A stretch of DNA of 23,995 nucleotides from a virus. The stretch covers positions 1-23,995 of the IMG/VR virus record IMGVR_UViG_3300045741_000403; one strand, 5' to 3'. How positions within the stretch are numbered: the first letter of the stretch is position 1; each line of letters begins with the position of its first letter. Shown here piece after piece: positions 1 through 7,694 of the stretch. A model generated the notes under the pieces. That model searched no databases. It was not told the origin of the DNA and saw only the letters and a list, made by a program, of their open reading frames with translations. A program made the translations under genes and the position numbers.

Positions 1-44
1 GTCACACGCATTGCAATAAGGTGTACTTACCAACGAGGTGCGCC

Positions 45-2030
45 GTGATCGTGACGTGGACCGGGACCGAGCTGATCGCCAAGTCGTCCTTCGCCGAGAA
101 GGACCTGTGCAAGGCGTGTGGCCTGTGGTGGCAGCCGACGGCCCGCCGCTGGGGTCTGGCCGGGGACCGGCTGGTTCGCCTGCAGGCCGCGCAACTGACC
201 CGGCTGGCCGGGTACGCCGGGGACCCTGCGACCCAGCAGCACCTGCTCGGGCTGGCCGGCCACAAGGTCGAGACCATCCAGGCCAGCCGGGCGGTCGACG
301 CGAACGTCGAGATCCCGGTGCCCGCGGGCCTGCAGTACCTGCCGTTCCAGAAGGCCGGGATCGCGTTTGCCGCGGCCAGACCGGCCACGCTGCTGGCCGA
401 CGAGCCGGGCCTCGGCAAGACCATCCAGGTGATCGGCGTGGTCAACAGCGACCCGTCGATCAAGACCGTGTTGGTCGTGTGCCCGGTCACCCTGCAGATC
501 AACTGGGCCCGTGAGGCGTGCAAGTGGTCGTGCCGGGGCGCCCACGTGACCCTGCACCGGGCCGACGGGACGTCCGACGTGCACGAGGGCAGCTCGACGT
601 CCGAACAGGCCGTGCGGTTCCACGTGGTGGGATACCAGGCGCTCGTCAAGCGGGCCGACCTGCAGGCCGGCCGGTACGACCTGGTCGTGTCGGACGAGGC
701 TCACCTCGTCAAGAACCCGAAGGCCCAGCGCACGCTGGCCGTCAAGGCCGTCCTGCCGGGCGCCCGCCGCCGGATGCTGCTGACCGGGACCCCGATCGTC
801 AACCGGCCGGCCGAGTTGTTCACGCTGGTCAACGCGCTCGACCACACCGTGCTGGGCGCGTTCATGACGTACGCCAAGCGATTCTGCCAGGCCCACTACA
901 ACGGGTACGGCTGGGACTTCTCGGGCGCGGCCAACCTCGACGAACTGCAGGAGAAGCTGCGCGGCACCCTGATGATCCGCCGGCTCAAGTCCGACGTGCT
1001 CCGGGAGTTGCCGGCCAAGACCCGCGAGATCGTCGTGCTGCCGGCCAACGGGACCGCCCGGCTGGTGGCCCGCGAGGACCGGACCGCCCTGGACGAGGCC
1101 CGCGAGGCCGTCGAGCAGGCCGCCGCGCTCGAGGACCAGTCCGCGTACGACCTGGCCGTCGACCGCCTCCACAAGGCCGCCAACCTGGCGTTCGACCAGA
1201 TGTCGGCCACCCGGCACGACACGGCCCTCGCCAAGGTCGGGGCCGCGGTCGACCACATCAAGACCTGCCTGGAGGACAACGACAGCAAATTGGTGGTCTT
1301 TGCCCACCATCAGGACGTCGTCCAGAAGCTCGCGGCCGAGCTGGCCGAGTTCCAACCGGTCGTCGTGACCGGGCAGACCGCCGTGGAGGACCGCCAGGCC
1401 GCCGTCGACCGGTTCCAGGCCGACCCGACCTGCCGGGTGTTCATCGGCAACATCCTGGCGGCCGGCGTGGGCCTGACCCTGACGGCCAGCTCGCACGTCG
1501 CGTTCGTCGAGCTTGATTGGGTGCCGGGCAACGTCAGCCAAGCCGAGGACCGCTGCCACCGGATCGGCCAGCGGGACAACGTGCTGGTCCAGCACCTCGT
1601 GGTGGACGGCAGCATGGACGTCATGTTCGCCGAGATGCTGATCGAGAAGCAGCGCGTGATCGACCAGGCCCTCGACATCCAGCACAGCGAGACGGCCGCC
1701 GTCCAGGCCATGGACCATGCCGAGGCCAAGATGGCCCGCGCGGCAGCTTCCCGGATCGTCCGCCAGGATGTCGCGGTGGTCCCGGCCGCCCGGAAGGCCG
1801 CCATCCTCGAGGGCGTCCGGGTCGTGGCCGGCCAGTGCGACGGGGTCGTGAGCCGGGATGGCATGGGCTTCAACAAGGCCGACGCGGCGTTCGGCCACCG
1901 GGTGGCCCTCATGGCCGACCTGACCGACCGCCAGGCCCACGCGGCGGCCCGCATGCTGTCCAAGTACCGCCGCACGCAACTGCCGGCCCACCTGGTGGCC
2001 ACGATCTGGCCTGAGCAGGGGATTGGATGA
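45..2030 (+). CDS. SNF2-family (SMARCAL1-like) DNA-dependent ATPase/helicase
   Basis: This is a superfamily 2 ATPase of the SNF2 class, expected to translocate on duplex DNA and remodel or reanneal forks or displace bound protein. With the GTG at 45 as start it has 661 residues. An N-terminal part with CKAC and a WWQPTARRWGL patch is followed by the ATPase core: motif I DEPGLGKT (about residues 119-126), motif II DEAH (about 217-220), LLTGTP (motif III), and motif VI DRCHRIGQR near residue 503. GTG 45 is preferred over GTG 21 because GAGGTG at 35-40 makes a good ribosome binding site; GTG 51 is also possible. Compact SNF2 proteins of this kind are known in large phages. The stop overlaps the ATG of the next small gene. 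The family is secure; the role in the phage cycle is inferred. Confidence 0.92.
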   Translation: MIVTWTGTELIAKSSFAEKDLCKACGLWWQPTARRWGLAGDRLVRLQAAQLTRLAGYAGDPATQQHLLGLAGHKVETIQASRAVDANVEIPVPAGLQYLPFQKAGIAFAAARPATLLADEPGLGKTIQVIGVVNSDPSIKTVLVVCPVTLQINWAREACKWSCRGAHVTLHRADGTSDVHEGSSTSEQAVRFHVVGYQALVKRADLQAGRYDLVVSDEAHLVKNPKAQRTLAVKAVLPGARRRMLLTGTPIVNRPAELFTLVNALDHTVLGAFMTYAKRFCQAHYNGYGWDFSGAANLDELQEKLRGTLMIRRLKSDVLRELPAKTREIVVLPANGTARLVAREDRTALDEAREAVEQAAALEDQSAYDLAVDRLHKAANLAFDQMSATRHDTALAKVGAAVDHIKTCLEDNDSKLVVFAHHQDVVQKLAAELAEFQPVVVTGQTAVEDRQAAVDRFQADPTCRVFIGNILAAGVGLTLTASSHVAFVELDWVPGNVSQAEDRCHRIGQRDNVLVQHLVVDGSMDVMFAEMLIEKQRVIDQALDIQHSETAAVQAMDHAEAKMARAAASRIVRQDVAVVPAARKAAILEGVRVVAGQCDGVVSRDGMGFNKADAAFGHRVALMADLTDRQAHAAARMLSKYRRTQLPAHLVATIWPEQGIG

Positions 2031-2200
2031 AATCAGTCAAGTACAGGATCGTGACCGCGGTCTACGACCAGATCTGGAACCGTATTGGGAGTAAGACCCA
2101 GATCGGGAGCCAAGTCTGGTGGCGGATCGAGATCCAGATCGGGAGGCAGATCTGTGTCCAGGTCAAGAGCCAGATCCGAGATCAAGAGGACCAATCATGA
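2027..2200 (+). CDS. Small tetrapeptide-repeat protein, copy 1 (57 aa)
   Basis: This 57-residue protein is read from an ATG overlapping the SNF2 stop (ATGA, 2027-2030). It starts MKSVKYRIV, and valine or isoleucine then recurs about every fourth residue after Q, R or K (DQIWNRIG, TQIGSQVW, RQICVQV, KSQI). It ends QEDQS, and its TGA overlaps the ATG of the next copy. I recognise no known function. The opening MK-[SP]-V and the four-residue rhythm are shared with 2197, 2482, 21534 and, more weakly, 21739, so a real family is likely. The rhythm could make a helix with a slowly drifting hydrophobic stripe, suited to self-association; that is inference. Confidence 0.7.
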   Translation: MKSVKYRIVTAVYDQIWNRIGSKTQIGSQVWWRIEIQIGRQICVQVKSQIRDQEDQS

Positions 2201-2424
2201 AACCAGTCAAGTTTGAGATCGGTAGCCTGGTCAGGATCCACGTCAGGAGCCACGTCAGGAGCCAGGTCAGACCCGTCTGGGGTAGCCGTGTCTGGTTCAG
2301 GATCCTGAACCCGATTGAGCGCCAGATCCTGGAAATCAGAAACCAGATTTTGAACCAGGCATGCCGATGTATGGATCCAAATCGAGAAGCAGGTCGGGAG
2401 CCGGGCCTGGAGCCGGGTCTATGA
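2197..2424 (+). CDS. Small tetrapeptide-repeat protein, copy 2, apparently frameshifted (75 aa as read)
   Basis: Starts at an ATG overlapping the previous stop, with GAGG at 2186-2189 as ribosome binding site. The start MKPVKFEIG and repeats such as RIHVRSHVRSQV match the neighbouring copies. After NQILNQ (ending at 2358) the rhythm breaks and the reading frame gives an unrelated tail ending in two EPGL units. In another frame, from 2360, the four-residue rhythm resumes and runs to a QEDQS end at 2482, the same ending as copy 1. A two-base loss at 2359 (a GTC codon reduced to G) would restore perfect periodicity and give about 96 residues. It is either a recent frameshift mutation or, less likely, programmed frameshifting. 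Confidence 0.55.
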   Translation: MKPVKFEIGSLVRIHVRSHVRSQVRPVWGSRVWFRILNPIERQILEIRNQILNQACRCMDPNREAGREPGLEPGL

Positions 2425-2485
2425 CCATGTCATGAAACATGTCTATGGTCAGGTCATGAGCCATGTCCAGGAGGACCAATCGTGA
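2360..2485 (+). pseudogene. Out-of-frame 3' remainder of tetrapeptide-repeat copy 2
   Basis: In the frame starting at 2360 the codons read HADVWIQIEKQV, then units ending RA, RV, HV, HV, QV, HV and finally QEDQS before TGA at 2483-2485. This continues copy 2 exactly in style. It has no good start of its own except the ATG at 2432, which would give only 17 residues. The stop overlaps the GTG of copy 3 (GTGA), so ribosomes reaching this frame would be passed to copy 3. Confidence 0.5.
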
Positions 2486-2667
2486 AGTCAGTCCACTTCG
2501 AGATCGTGCTCAGGGTCGTGTGGCAGAACGAAAGGCAGGTCATGAGCCGGCTAGGCGGCCCGGTCTGGTGGCAGATCGAGAGGCCGGTCAGGCTTCAGGT
2601 CTATAGCCAGGTCATGAGACAGGTCTATGGTCAGGTCAAGAGCCAGATCGCGGAAGCTGGCGTCTAG
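2482..2667 (+). CDS. Small tetrapeptide-repeat protein, copy 3 (61 aa)
   Basis: GTG start at 2482 with AGGAGG just upstream (about 2469-2474); the leader AGGACCAATC is the same as before copy 2. The protein begins MKSVHFEIV and contains YSQVMRQVYGQVKSQI, again with valine or isoleucine every fourth residue. It ends EAGV at TAG 2665-2667. That stop lies on the same CTAG as the stop of the ribonucleotide reductase on the other strand. Function unknown; membership of the small repeat family is clear from the start and rhythm. Confidence 0.68.
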   Translation: MKSVHFEIVLRVVWQNERQVMSRLGGPVWWQIERPVRLQVYSQVMRQVYGQVKSQIAEAGV

Positions 2668-4547
2668 ATTCCGCAAATTCCACCTTGGCACGCCAACTCT
2701 CCGATCCTGGCGTCCTGGTGGCCCAGGAAATCGATCGCCTGGAAGTCGAGTTCGACACCCTGGAATCGGTTGGACCACCGGTGGAAGTCGATCTCGCTGA
2801 CCTGCTCGTACGGGGCCTGCCGGTACGTCCCGCCGTCGTGCGGCAGGAACGCGATCCCGTTGACCGTGGTGCGGTGCTGGACCAGCCAGTCGACGATGGC
2901 GTCGCGCTCGTGGTCCCGGTAGTAGCACGTCAGGCTGACGTTGTGGGTGTTGGGCCCGGACCGGTGGGTCGGCTTGATCCAGTTCTGCTTGATGTGCAGG
3001 GCCCGCTCGAGCAATTGGATGGCCGGCTCGTCCGACGACCTGATCGACCCGGGCCGGGCCGCGTGGGGCGCCGTCACGACGATGAGGCCCGCCTTGCTGA
3101 AGTGGTCCTCCACGATGTTGCCCGAGCACGCCGGCCAGCACCCCAGCCGGTCGACCAGGTAGCTGGCCAGCGGGCTGTCCCGGTCGATCTGCATGCGCCT
3201 CAGGTAGAACGCCCCGTAGTCCCCGTGGATGCCGGGTGTCGTGGCCAGGTACGTCGACGTGGACCCCGACGGCTTGGTCGTCCCGATGCGGGCCGCCTGA
3301 TTGATACCCACCATGGCGGCCCACCCGGCATTCGTGTCGAGCGCGAGCTGGCCGGCCCGCCGGAGCACGTCGGGCTGGCCGATCAGGTCCCAGCGCTCGG
3401 CCTGGCCCGTCAGGCTGACGCCCAGCAGAGCCTCGGCCTCGGCGTGCTTCCGCCACTTGGCCTGCAGGTAGTGGAAATCCGTGTAGGCCGCCTGCAGGGT
3501 CCCGATGGCCGTCGCCGACATCACGGCCTCGTCGAACTCGTCCTGGTCACGGCACGCCGCGACGTTGACTTCCGAAAGGTTGCAAAGTCCTTGACTTTGC
3601 AGAGAAATCTCACCGCAGGGATTGGTCCCGACATCCAGGTCGTTCGTCAGGTACAGGCCGGGCTCCCCGGCCTGGCTCGCGTAGCACGCGGCCATGACGG
3701 CCCGGATCTTGTCGACGACCTCGGGGTCGCTCCTGAGGATCACGGCCGAGTTGTTGGCCCGGGCCCGCTGGCCGTGCTGCACCCACCAGTCCCCGTTCTT
3801 GCACGCCAGCATGTCCTGGTCGTCCGCGTCGAACAGGCAGATCAGTGCGGCCCTCCGGACCCCGCCGACCACCACGGCATCCGACTGGTGGCACATGATG
3901 TCGTGGACCTCGATCGGCTTGAGCCGGCGGCCCACGGCGCCCTGCAGGATGGCCCGCATGGCCTGGTGGGCGTCCCGCAGGGGCTTGGGGCCCGAGGCCG
4001 TCCCGCCCGTGCTGAGCGGGCTGCCGGCCGCCCGGATCGCGCTGTAGTCGAACCGGACCTTCGGGTTGGCCAGCAGCATCTTGACCGAGTCGGCCCACCC
4101 TTCCTTGTCGTCCGGGATCACGAACGACTGGTCGGGGTCCCCGGGCTGGATGACCGGCAACTGGCCCACGTGCCGCCACTGGACCGAGTAGCCCACGCCG
4201 CACCCATTCATCGACAGCCAGAACGCGTCGGCCACGTCGGCGAACGACGTGATGGCCGTGTACGCGCAGTTGTACCCGCGCGCGTGGGACCGCTCGATGG
4301 CCCGACCGGCGAACTGCATGGTCCTCATGGACGGGACCGCCCGCTTGGCCAGCACGGGCCCGAAGGCCCGCCGGATGTCCCGCTCGAGCCGGGGGAACCG
4401 TTTGACGTGCTGGGCGATCACGCGCTCGACATTCTCGGCGTGGGTCTCTTTGCGGCCAGACGGCAGCGTCTCGGCGTAGGTCCGGAGCGCGACCAGCTCG
4501 GCCATCAACCGACGTCCGAACTCGTGTTTGGGGGTGTCGTGCAGCAC
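2664..4547 (-). CDS. nrdJ: Class II (adenosylcobalamin-dependent) ribonucleotide reductase
   Basis: Reduces ribonucleotides to deoxyribonucleotides with a cobalamin-derived radical, supplying precursors for phage DNA synthesis without oxygen or a second subunit. With the GTG at 4547 (AGGAGA just upstream) it has 627 residues, shorter than the monomeric lactobacillal type (about 740). Visible hallmarks are an N-terminal active-site cysteine in GYNCAYT (about residue 94), the catalytic NPCGEI loop (Cys about 311, Glu about 313), a further cysteine in GLCNL (about 322), the TTKPSGSTS phosphate loop, and a C-terminal CxxxxC pair (CQGGIC) used for re-reduction. It follows the tail-hub gene after about 90 bases. 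An earlier in-frame TTG at 4586 lacks a ribosome binding site. The NPCGEI region is locally AT-rich and holds a hairpin. Confidence 0.93.
   Translation of the reverse strand: MLHDTPKHEFGRRLMAELVALRTYAETLPSGRKETHAENVERVIAQHVKRFPRLERDIRRAFGPVLAKRAVPSMRTMQFAGRAIERSHARGYNCAYTAITSFADVADAFWLSMNGCGVGYSVQWRHVGQLPVIQPGDPDQSFVIPDDKEGWADSVKMLLANPKVRFDYSAIRAAGSPLSTGGTASGPKPLRDAHQAMRAILQGAVGRRLKPIEVHDIMCHQSDAVVVGGVRRAALICLFDADDQDMLACKNGDWWVQHGQRARANNSAVILRSDPEVVDKIRAVMAACYASQAGEPGLYLTNDLDVGTNPCGEISLQSQGLCNLSEVNVAACRDQDEFDEAVMSATAIGTLQAAYTDFHYLQAKWRKHAEAEALLGVSLTGQAERWDLIGQPDVLRRAGQLALDTNAGWAAMVGINQAARIGTTKPSGSTSTYLATTPGIHGDYGAFYLRRMQIDRDSPLASYLVDRLGCWPACSGNIVEDHFSKAGLIVVTAPHAARPGSIRSSDEPAIQLLERALHIKQNWIKPTHRSGPNTHNVSLTCYYRDHERDAIVDWLVQHRTTVNGIAFLPHDGGTYRQAPYEQVSEIDFHRWSNRFQGVELDFQAIDFLGHQDARIGELACQGGICGI
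3582..3600. repeat. Perfect 8-bp inverted repeat inside the reductase active-site region
   Basis: GCAAAGTC, a three-base loop, then GACTTTGC, directly followed by a smaller inverted repeat (GAGA-AA-TCTC, 3602-3611). It lies in the codons just after NPCGEI in a patch clearly richer in A and T than the rest of the gene. It may be chance, a folded mRNA element, or a trace of past insertion or gene conversion. Confidence 0.6.
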
Positions 4548-4637
4548 GTTGTTCTCTCCTGGCTCGTCGTCAAAAGTCGTGTACAAGTCGTGGAAAAGCG
4601 CACGGGTGCCCCCTGCGGGACAAACCCGGCCCTACCG

Positions 4638-7600
4638 TCAACCCGATGGGGTCGATTGCGTCTGCGTCGATTGCTTGTTGGCCGCGTCGGCCCGCGCATT
4701 GAACGCGGTCCACGCACGCCCGGTGTCCCCGTTGGCCTTCTCGACGTGGATGTGAGGCCCAGATTCCTGGGTCTCGACGATGAAGTTGTATCCGTTGGTC
4801 GTCGCCACGTCGGCCATCCGGTTCAGTTGATCGGGCGTGAACACACTTTTACCTGTCAATGGATCCCGGGATCTCAAGTCGATGGCCTGCCCGAGGTAGT
4901 GCTTGCTGTTGCTGACCTGGCGGCCGGCCACGTGGGCGTCGCGCTTGTCGGCCCACGACTGGGTCACGATCAACGTGACCTCCGGGACCGCCAGCGCCAT
5001 CTGGTACAGGACGTCGCGGGTCGTGTCGTCGGCCCGCAGCGGGACCCCGTCCTTGGTCGCCACGTTGGACGGGGCCTTCTGGATGTCCTGCACCGGCACG
5101 CTCGTGGCCGGTGACTCCACGCCCGACCCGGTCAGATCGATCCCGGACCTCGCCTTGATCTTCTTGACGTCGATCGTCGGGCTCGGTGTCTTGGTCTCGG
5201 TCTGGGCCGATTGGGCCGGCTGGGTCGGCACCTGCTCGGTTGGCAGCGACGCCTGGGCCGCCTGCTCCTCGGCCACCGACGCCTCCGGGACCGACTGGTT
5301 CGCGGTCGACGTTCCGGTCGTGCTGGTCGAGGTGGATGTCGTGGATGACGTTGACGACGTTGATGACGCCCCGGTCGATGTCGTGGTCGTGCCTGACGAC
5401 GTCGGGGCCGTGGTCGTCTTGGTCGCGGCCTGGCCGGCCGACTTGGCCGCCGGCTTGTCGGGCTTGGCCTTCTGGGCGTCGGGCACCAGGTACGACAGGC
5501 CCGCGTGCTGGCCGCCCGTCAGCGTGAACCGGTACGACCTCATGATCCGGTCGGGCTGGCCCGCCAGGGTTGACGGGACCTTCTCGTCCACGACCTTACG
5601 GATGGCCCGGATCGTCACGGTACTCGACACCTGCCCGAGCAGTTCCCAGGTGGTCTCGACCGATTCACTCAGCCCCAGGCGCCCCCGGCGTGCCAGCAGG
5701 ACCGGCCTGTTGACCCCCCAGAATGGCCGGTGGGCCGCCACGAACGATGCCCGGGACGCGTCCATCAGCTTCTTCTGGTACGTCAGGAGCGCGTACGCCG
5801 CGACCTTCTCGGGCGTGTCGAGCCACGGGATCCTCGTGTCCAGGTCGACGTTCCCGATGCCGTACCGCGTGGCCACCACCTTGCTGTAGGCCGCCACCCT
5901 CATGACCATGTTGTTGAACTGCTCGCTCTGGGCATCGGCCGGAATCTGGGTGCCGCCGTACGATCCCGTGACCACGACGGCCGCCGGGACCGTCTCGGCC
6001 TCGGGCGTGACGGTCGAACTGATCGCGTGGCCCCGGACCGTGAACAACCGCTCCCACTCGGACCCGAAGTGCTCGGGTGCAAAATCGTACATCGGGAACT
6101 CGAGCACGAGGTCGCCGCACGGTGTCGTGTAGAACTGGTAGTCCAGGGCCTCGGTGTACTGCCTGATGAACGACAACCGGTCCGTGAACTGGAACTGCTC
6201 GGGGTTCGCGTCAAACGCGAACTGCTCGAGCGAGTCGACGTTCGTGCCGCCCCGCGGCAGCAGCATGTGCAGCTTGCCGCGCCACGGGTCCTCGTTGCCT
6301 CCAATGAAACACGCCTGGCCGGCTGTCGTGACCTCGGGGCCCGTCAAGAACCCGCCGTGCAAATCCCGGGGCTTGGCCTGTGGCAAAGCCGACTCTCCGA
6401 ACATCGTGATGTTGTGCCAGTCGGCCAGCCTGGCGGCCGACGCGTCGCCCTGCGCGCTGTTGACGTTGCCGTTCACGGCACTGGCCCCGCCGGCCGCCGG
6501 GTACCTCACGACCCTGCCGATCGTGAACCAGCCGACCGCCGGGACCGGCGTGTTGGCGTTCTGGCCTTTGTCCTTGCTGCCCTTCGGGGTTGCCGGGACC
6601 TTCCCGTTGATCTCGCTCAGCGTGCGGCCCACCACGAACTTCGACACGAAGTCCTCGAGGTTCAGGCCGATGGCCGCCGAGCTGGTCCCATCGGTGTTGG
6701 CCCCGGTCAGGTCATTGAAGAATCCAGGCTGCTTCTCGTACAGGAAGATCGGGTCGAGCTGCGCGATCGCCATGTTCTTGGCGACGCGTTGCTGGGCCAT
6801 CATGTTGCGGATGCAGTAGCACGAGACCGTGATCGACGACGCGCCGGTCGTCTCGTCACACGATTCCGTCACGGTATTGATGAACCCCTTGTACGCCCGG
6901 TACCACTCGTCGTTCTCGGTCAGGGGATTGTGCGCGAAGATCACGACCGGGTCGTGCTTGTTGATCACGATGTCGCCCTGGTCGAACGTCCACAAGGTCT
7001 CGTTCGTGTCCGGGTCCCGGGGGTTGTACTTGTTGGCCTCCCGTTTGGCCGGCGCGAACGATTCGGTCGTCACGTCCTGCCCGGCCAGTGGACTGTTCCG
7101 CGACTTGATTCCACGTTGCACGATGTCGTCGGCCTCGTGCAGCGCGAGCGACGGGAACTCGGCCACCACCTTGGCCAGCACGGACCGGCCCGTTTCACTG
7201 GCCGTGTCGTCGTCCTTGAAGAACTGCGGCCCGAGCGCCTGCATCGTGCTGTTCACCACGGACTGCACGGCCTTCTGCTTGGTCGAGTCGTCCTGCCCGG
7301 CAGCCTCCGGGTCGAGCGTGTCGAACTGCAGGCTGGCTTGCGCGCGGGCATCGACGAACAACTGCTCGACCACGCGCTCGCGGTCCGCCAGGGTCGGCTG
7401 GCTCGACAGCCCGAGCTTGCGATTCACGATCGCTTTCTTGGCGGTCTCGTCGTACCGAGCGTACGGGTCAGCCCCAAACGTGCCGGCCACGTTGGCCGCC
7501 GTCATGACGTACTTGTCACCCGCGTTGTCCAGCGTGAACTGCGCGGTCGAGAATGCCGTGCGGTTCTGCATGCTGGTCGACACGGTGTCGCGTAGGTCCT

Positions 7601-7694
7601 GCGTGACCTCGACGCCCGCGATGAAGATCCTGATTTCGTGGTATAGAGTCTGCCGCTCAAGTTCCCGGAATCGAATGTTTGGCGGCTTCTTCAT
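4638..7694 (-). CDS. Large tail/baseplate-hub-like protein with C-terminal M15-type peptidase
   Basis: A 1018-residue protein. The N-terminal three quarters resembles contractile-tail hub proteins in style (opening strands RIFIAGVEVTQDL then FTLDNAGDKY), but I cannot name the family with certainty. Around residues 740-800 is a serine/threonine-rich linker. The last 130 residues carry a D-alanyl-D-alanine carboxypeptidase (M15/VanY-like) zinc signature: SKHYLGQAIDLR supplies His (about 932) and Asp (about 939), and GPHIHVEK supplies the distal His (about 983). Known phage hubs often carry a wall-cutting domain used when the tail penetrates the cell wall. The ATG at 7694 overlaps the previous gene by 38 bases and its ribosome binding site is weak. 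No signal peptide is seen, as expected for a virion protein. Confidence 0.75.
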   Translation of the reverse strand: MKKPPNIRFRELERQTLYHEIRIFIAGVEVTQDLRDTVSTSMQNRTAFSTAQFTLDNAGDKYVMTAANVAGTFGADPYARYDETAKKAIVNRKLGLSSQPTLADRERVVEQLFVDARAQASLQFDTLDPEAAGQDDSTKQKAVQSVVNSTMQALGPQFFKDDDTASETGRSVLAKVVAEFPSLALHEADDIVQRGIKSRNSPLAGQDVTTESFAPAKREANKYNPRDPDTNETLWTFDQGDIVINKHDPVVIFAHNPLTENDEWYRAYKGFINTVTESCDETTGASSITVSCYCIRNMMAQQRVAKNMAIAQLDPIFLYEKQPGFFNDLTGANTDGTSSAAIGLNLEDFVSKFVVGRTLSEINGKVPATPKGSKDKGQNANTPVPAVGWFTIGRVVRYPAAGGASAVNGNVNSAQGDASAARLADWHNITMFGESALPQAKPRDLHGGFLTGPEVTTAGQACFIGGNEDPWRGKLHMLLPRGGTNVDSLEQFAFDANPEQFQFTDRLSFIRQYTEALDYQFYTTPCGDLVLEFPMYDFAPEHFGSEWERLFTVRGHAISSTVTPEAETVPAAVVVTGSYGGTQIPADAQSEQFNNMVMRVAAYSKVVATRYGIGNVDLDTRIPWLDTPEKVAAYALLTYQKKLMDASRASFVAAHRPFWGVNRPVLLARRGRLGLSESVETTWELLGQVSSTVTIRAIRKVVDEKVPSTLAGQPDRIMRSYRFTLTGGQHAGLSYLVPDAQKAKPDKPAAKSAGQAATKTTTAPTSSGTTTTSTGASSTSSTSSTTSTSTSTTGTSTANQSVPEASVAEEQAAQASLPTEQVPTQPAQSAQTETKTPSPTIDVKKIKARSGIDLTGSGVESPATSVPVQDIQKAPSNVATKDGVPLRADDTTRDVLYQMALAVPEVTLIVTQSWADKRDAHVAGRQVSNSKHYLGQAIDLRSRDPLTGKSVFTPDQLNRMADVATTNGYNFIVETQESGPHIHVEKANGDTGRAWTAFNARADAANKQSTQTQSTPSG

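Larger units (their letters stand above)
2027..2667 (+). repeat. Tandem array of diverged repeat genes with 12-base internal units
   Basis: The stretch is built of degenerate 12-base units of the type CAGGTCnnGAGC, in phase with the reading frames, so it encodes four-residue repeats. The leader AGGACCAATC followed by RTGAA occurs twice (about 2187 and 2472), marking duplication of whole genes. The composition is visibly less GC-rich than the helicase upstream. Confidence 0.7.

Noticed and set aside
27-1991. Long open frame antisense to the SNF2 helicase
   Set aside because: It is rich in G, R, A, V, D and H with no motifs, as expected opposite a GC-rich gene. The plus strand carries all helicase motifs.
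3560-3620. Intein or intron present in the reductase
   Set aside because: The protein reads straight through NPCGEI and the following cysteine with no insertion; only a local composition change is seen.
2685-5114. Long plus-strand open frame opposite the reductase and hub gene
   Set aside because: Composition is dominated by R, V, D, G and P with no domain; it runs across two real minus-strand genes.
5730-7595. Plus-strand open frame opposite the hub gene
   Set aside because: Same low-complexity arginine/valine/aspartate pattern as other antisense frames; the minus-strand protein has the peptidase motif.
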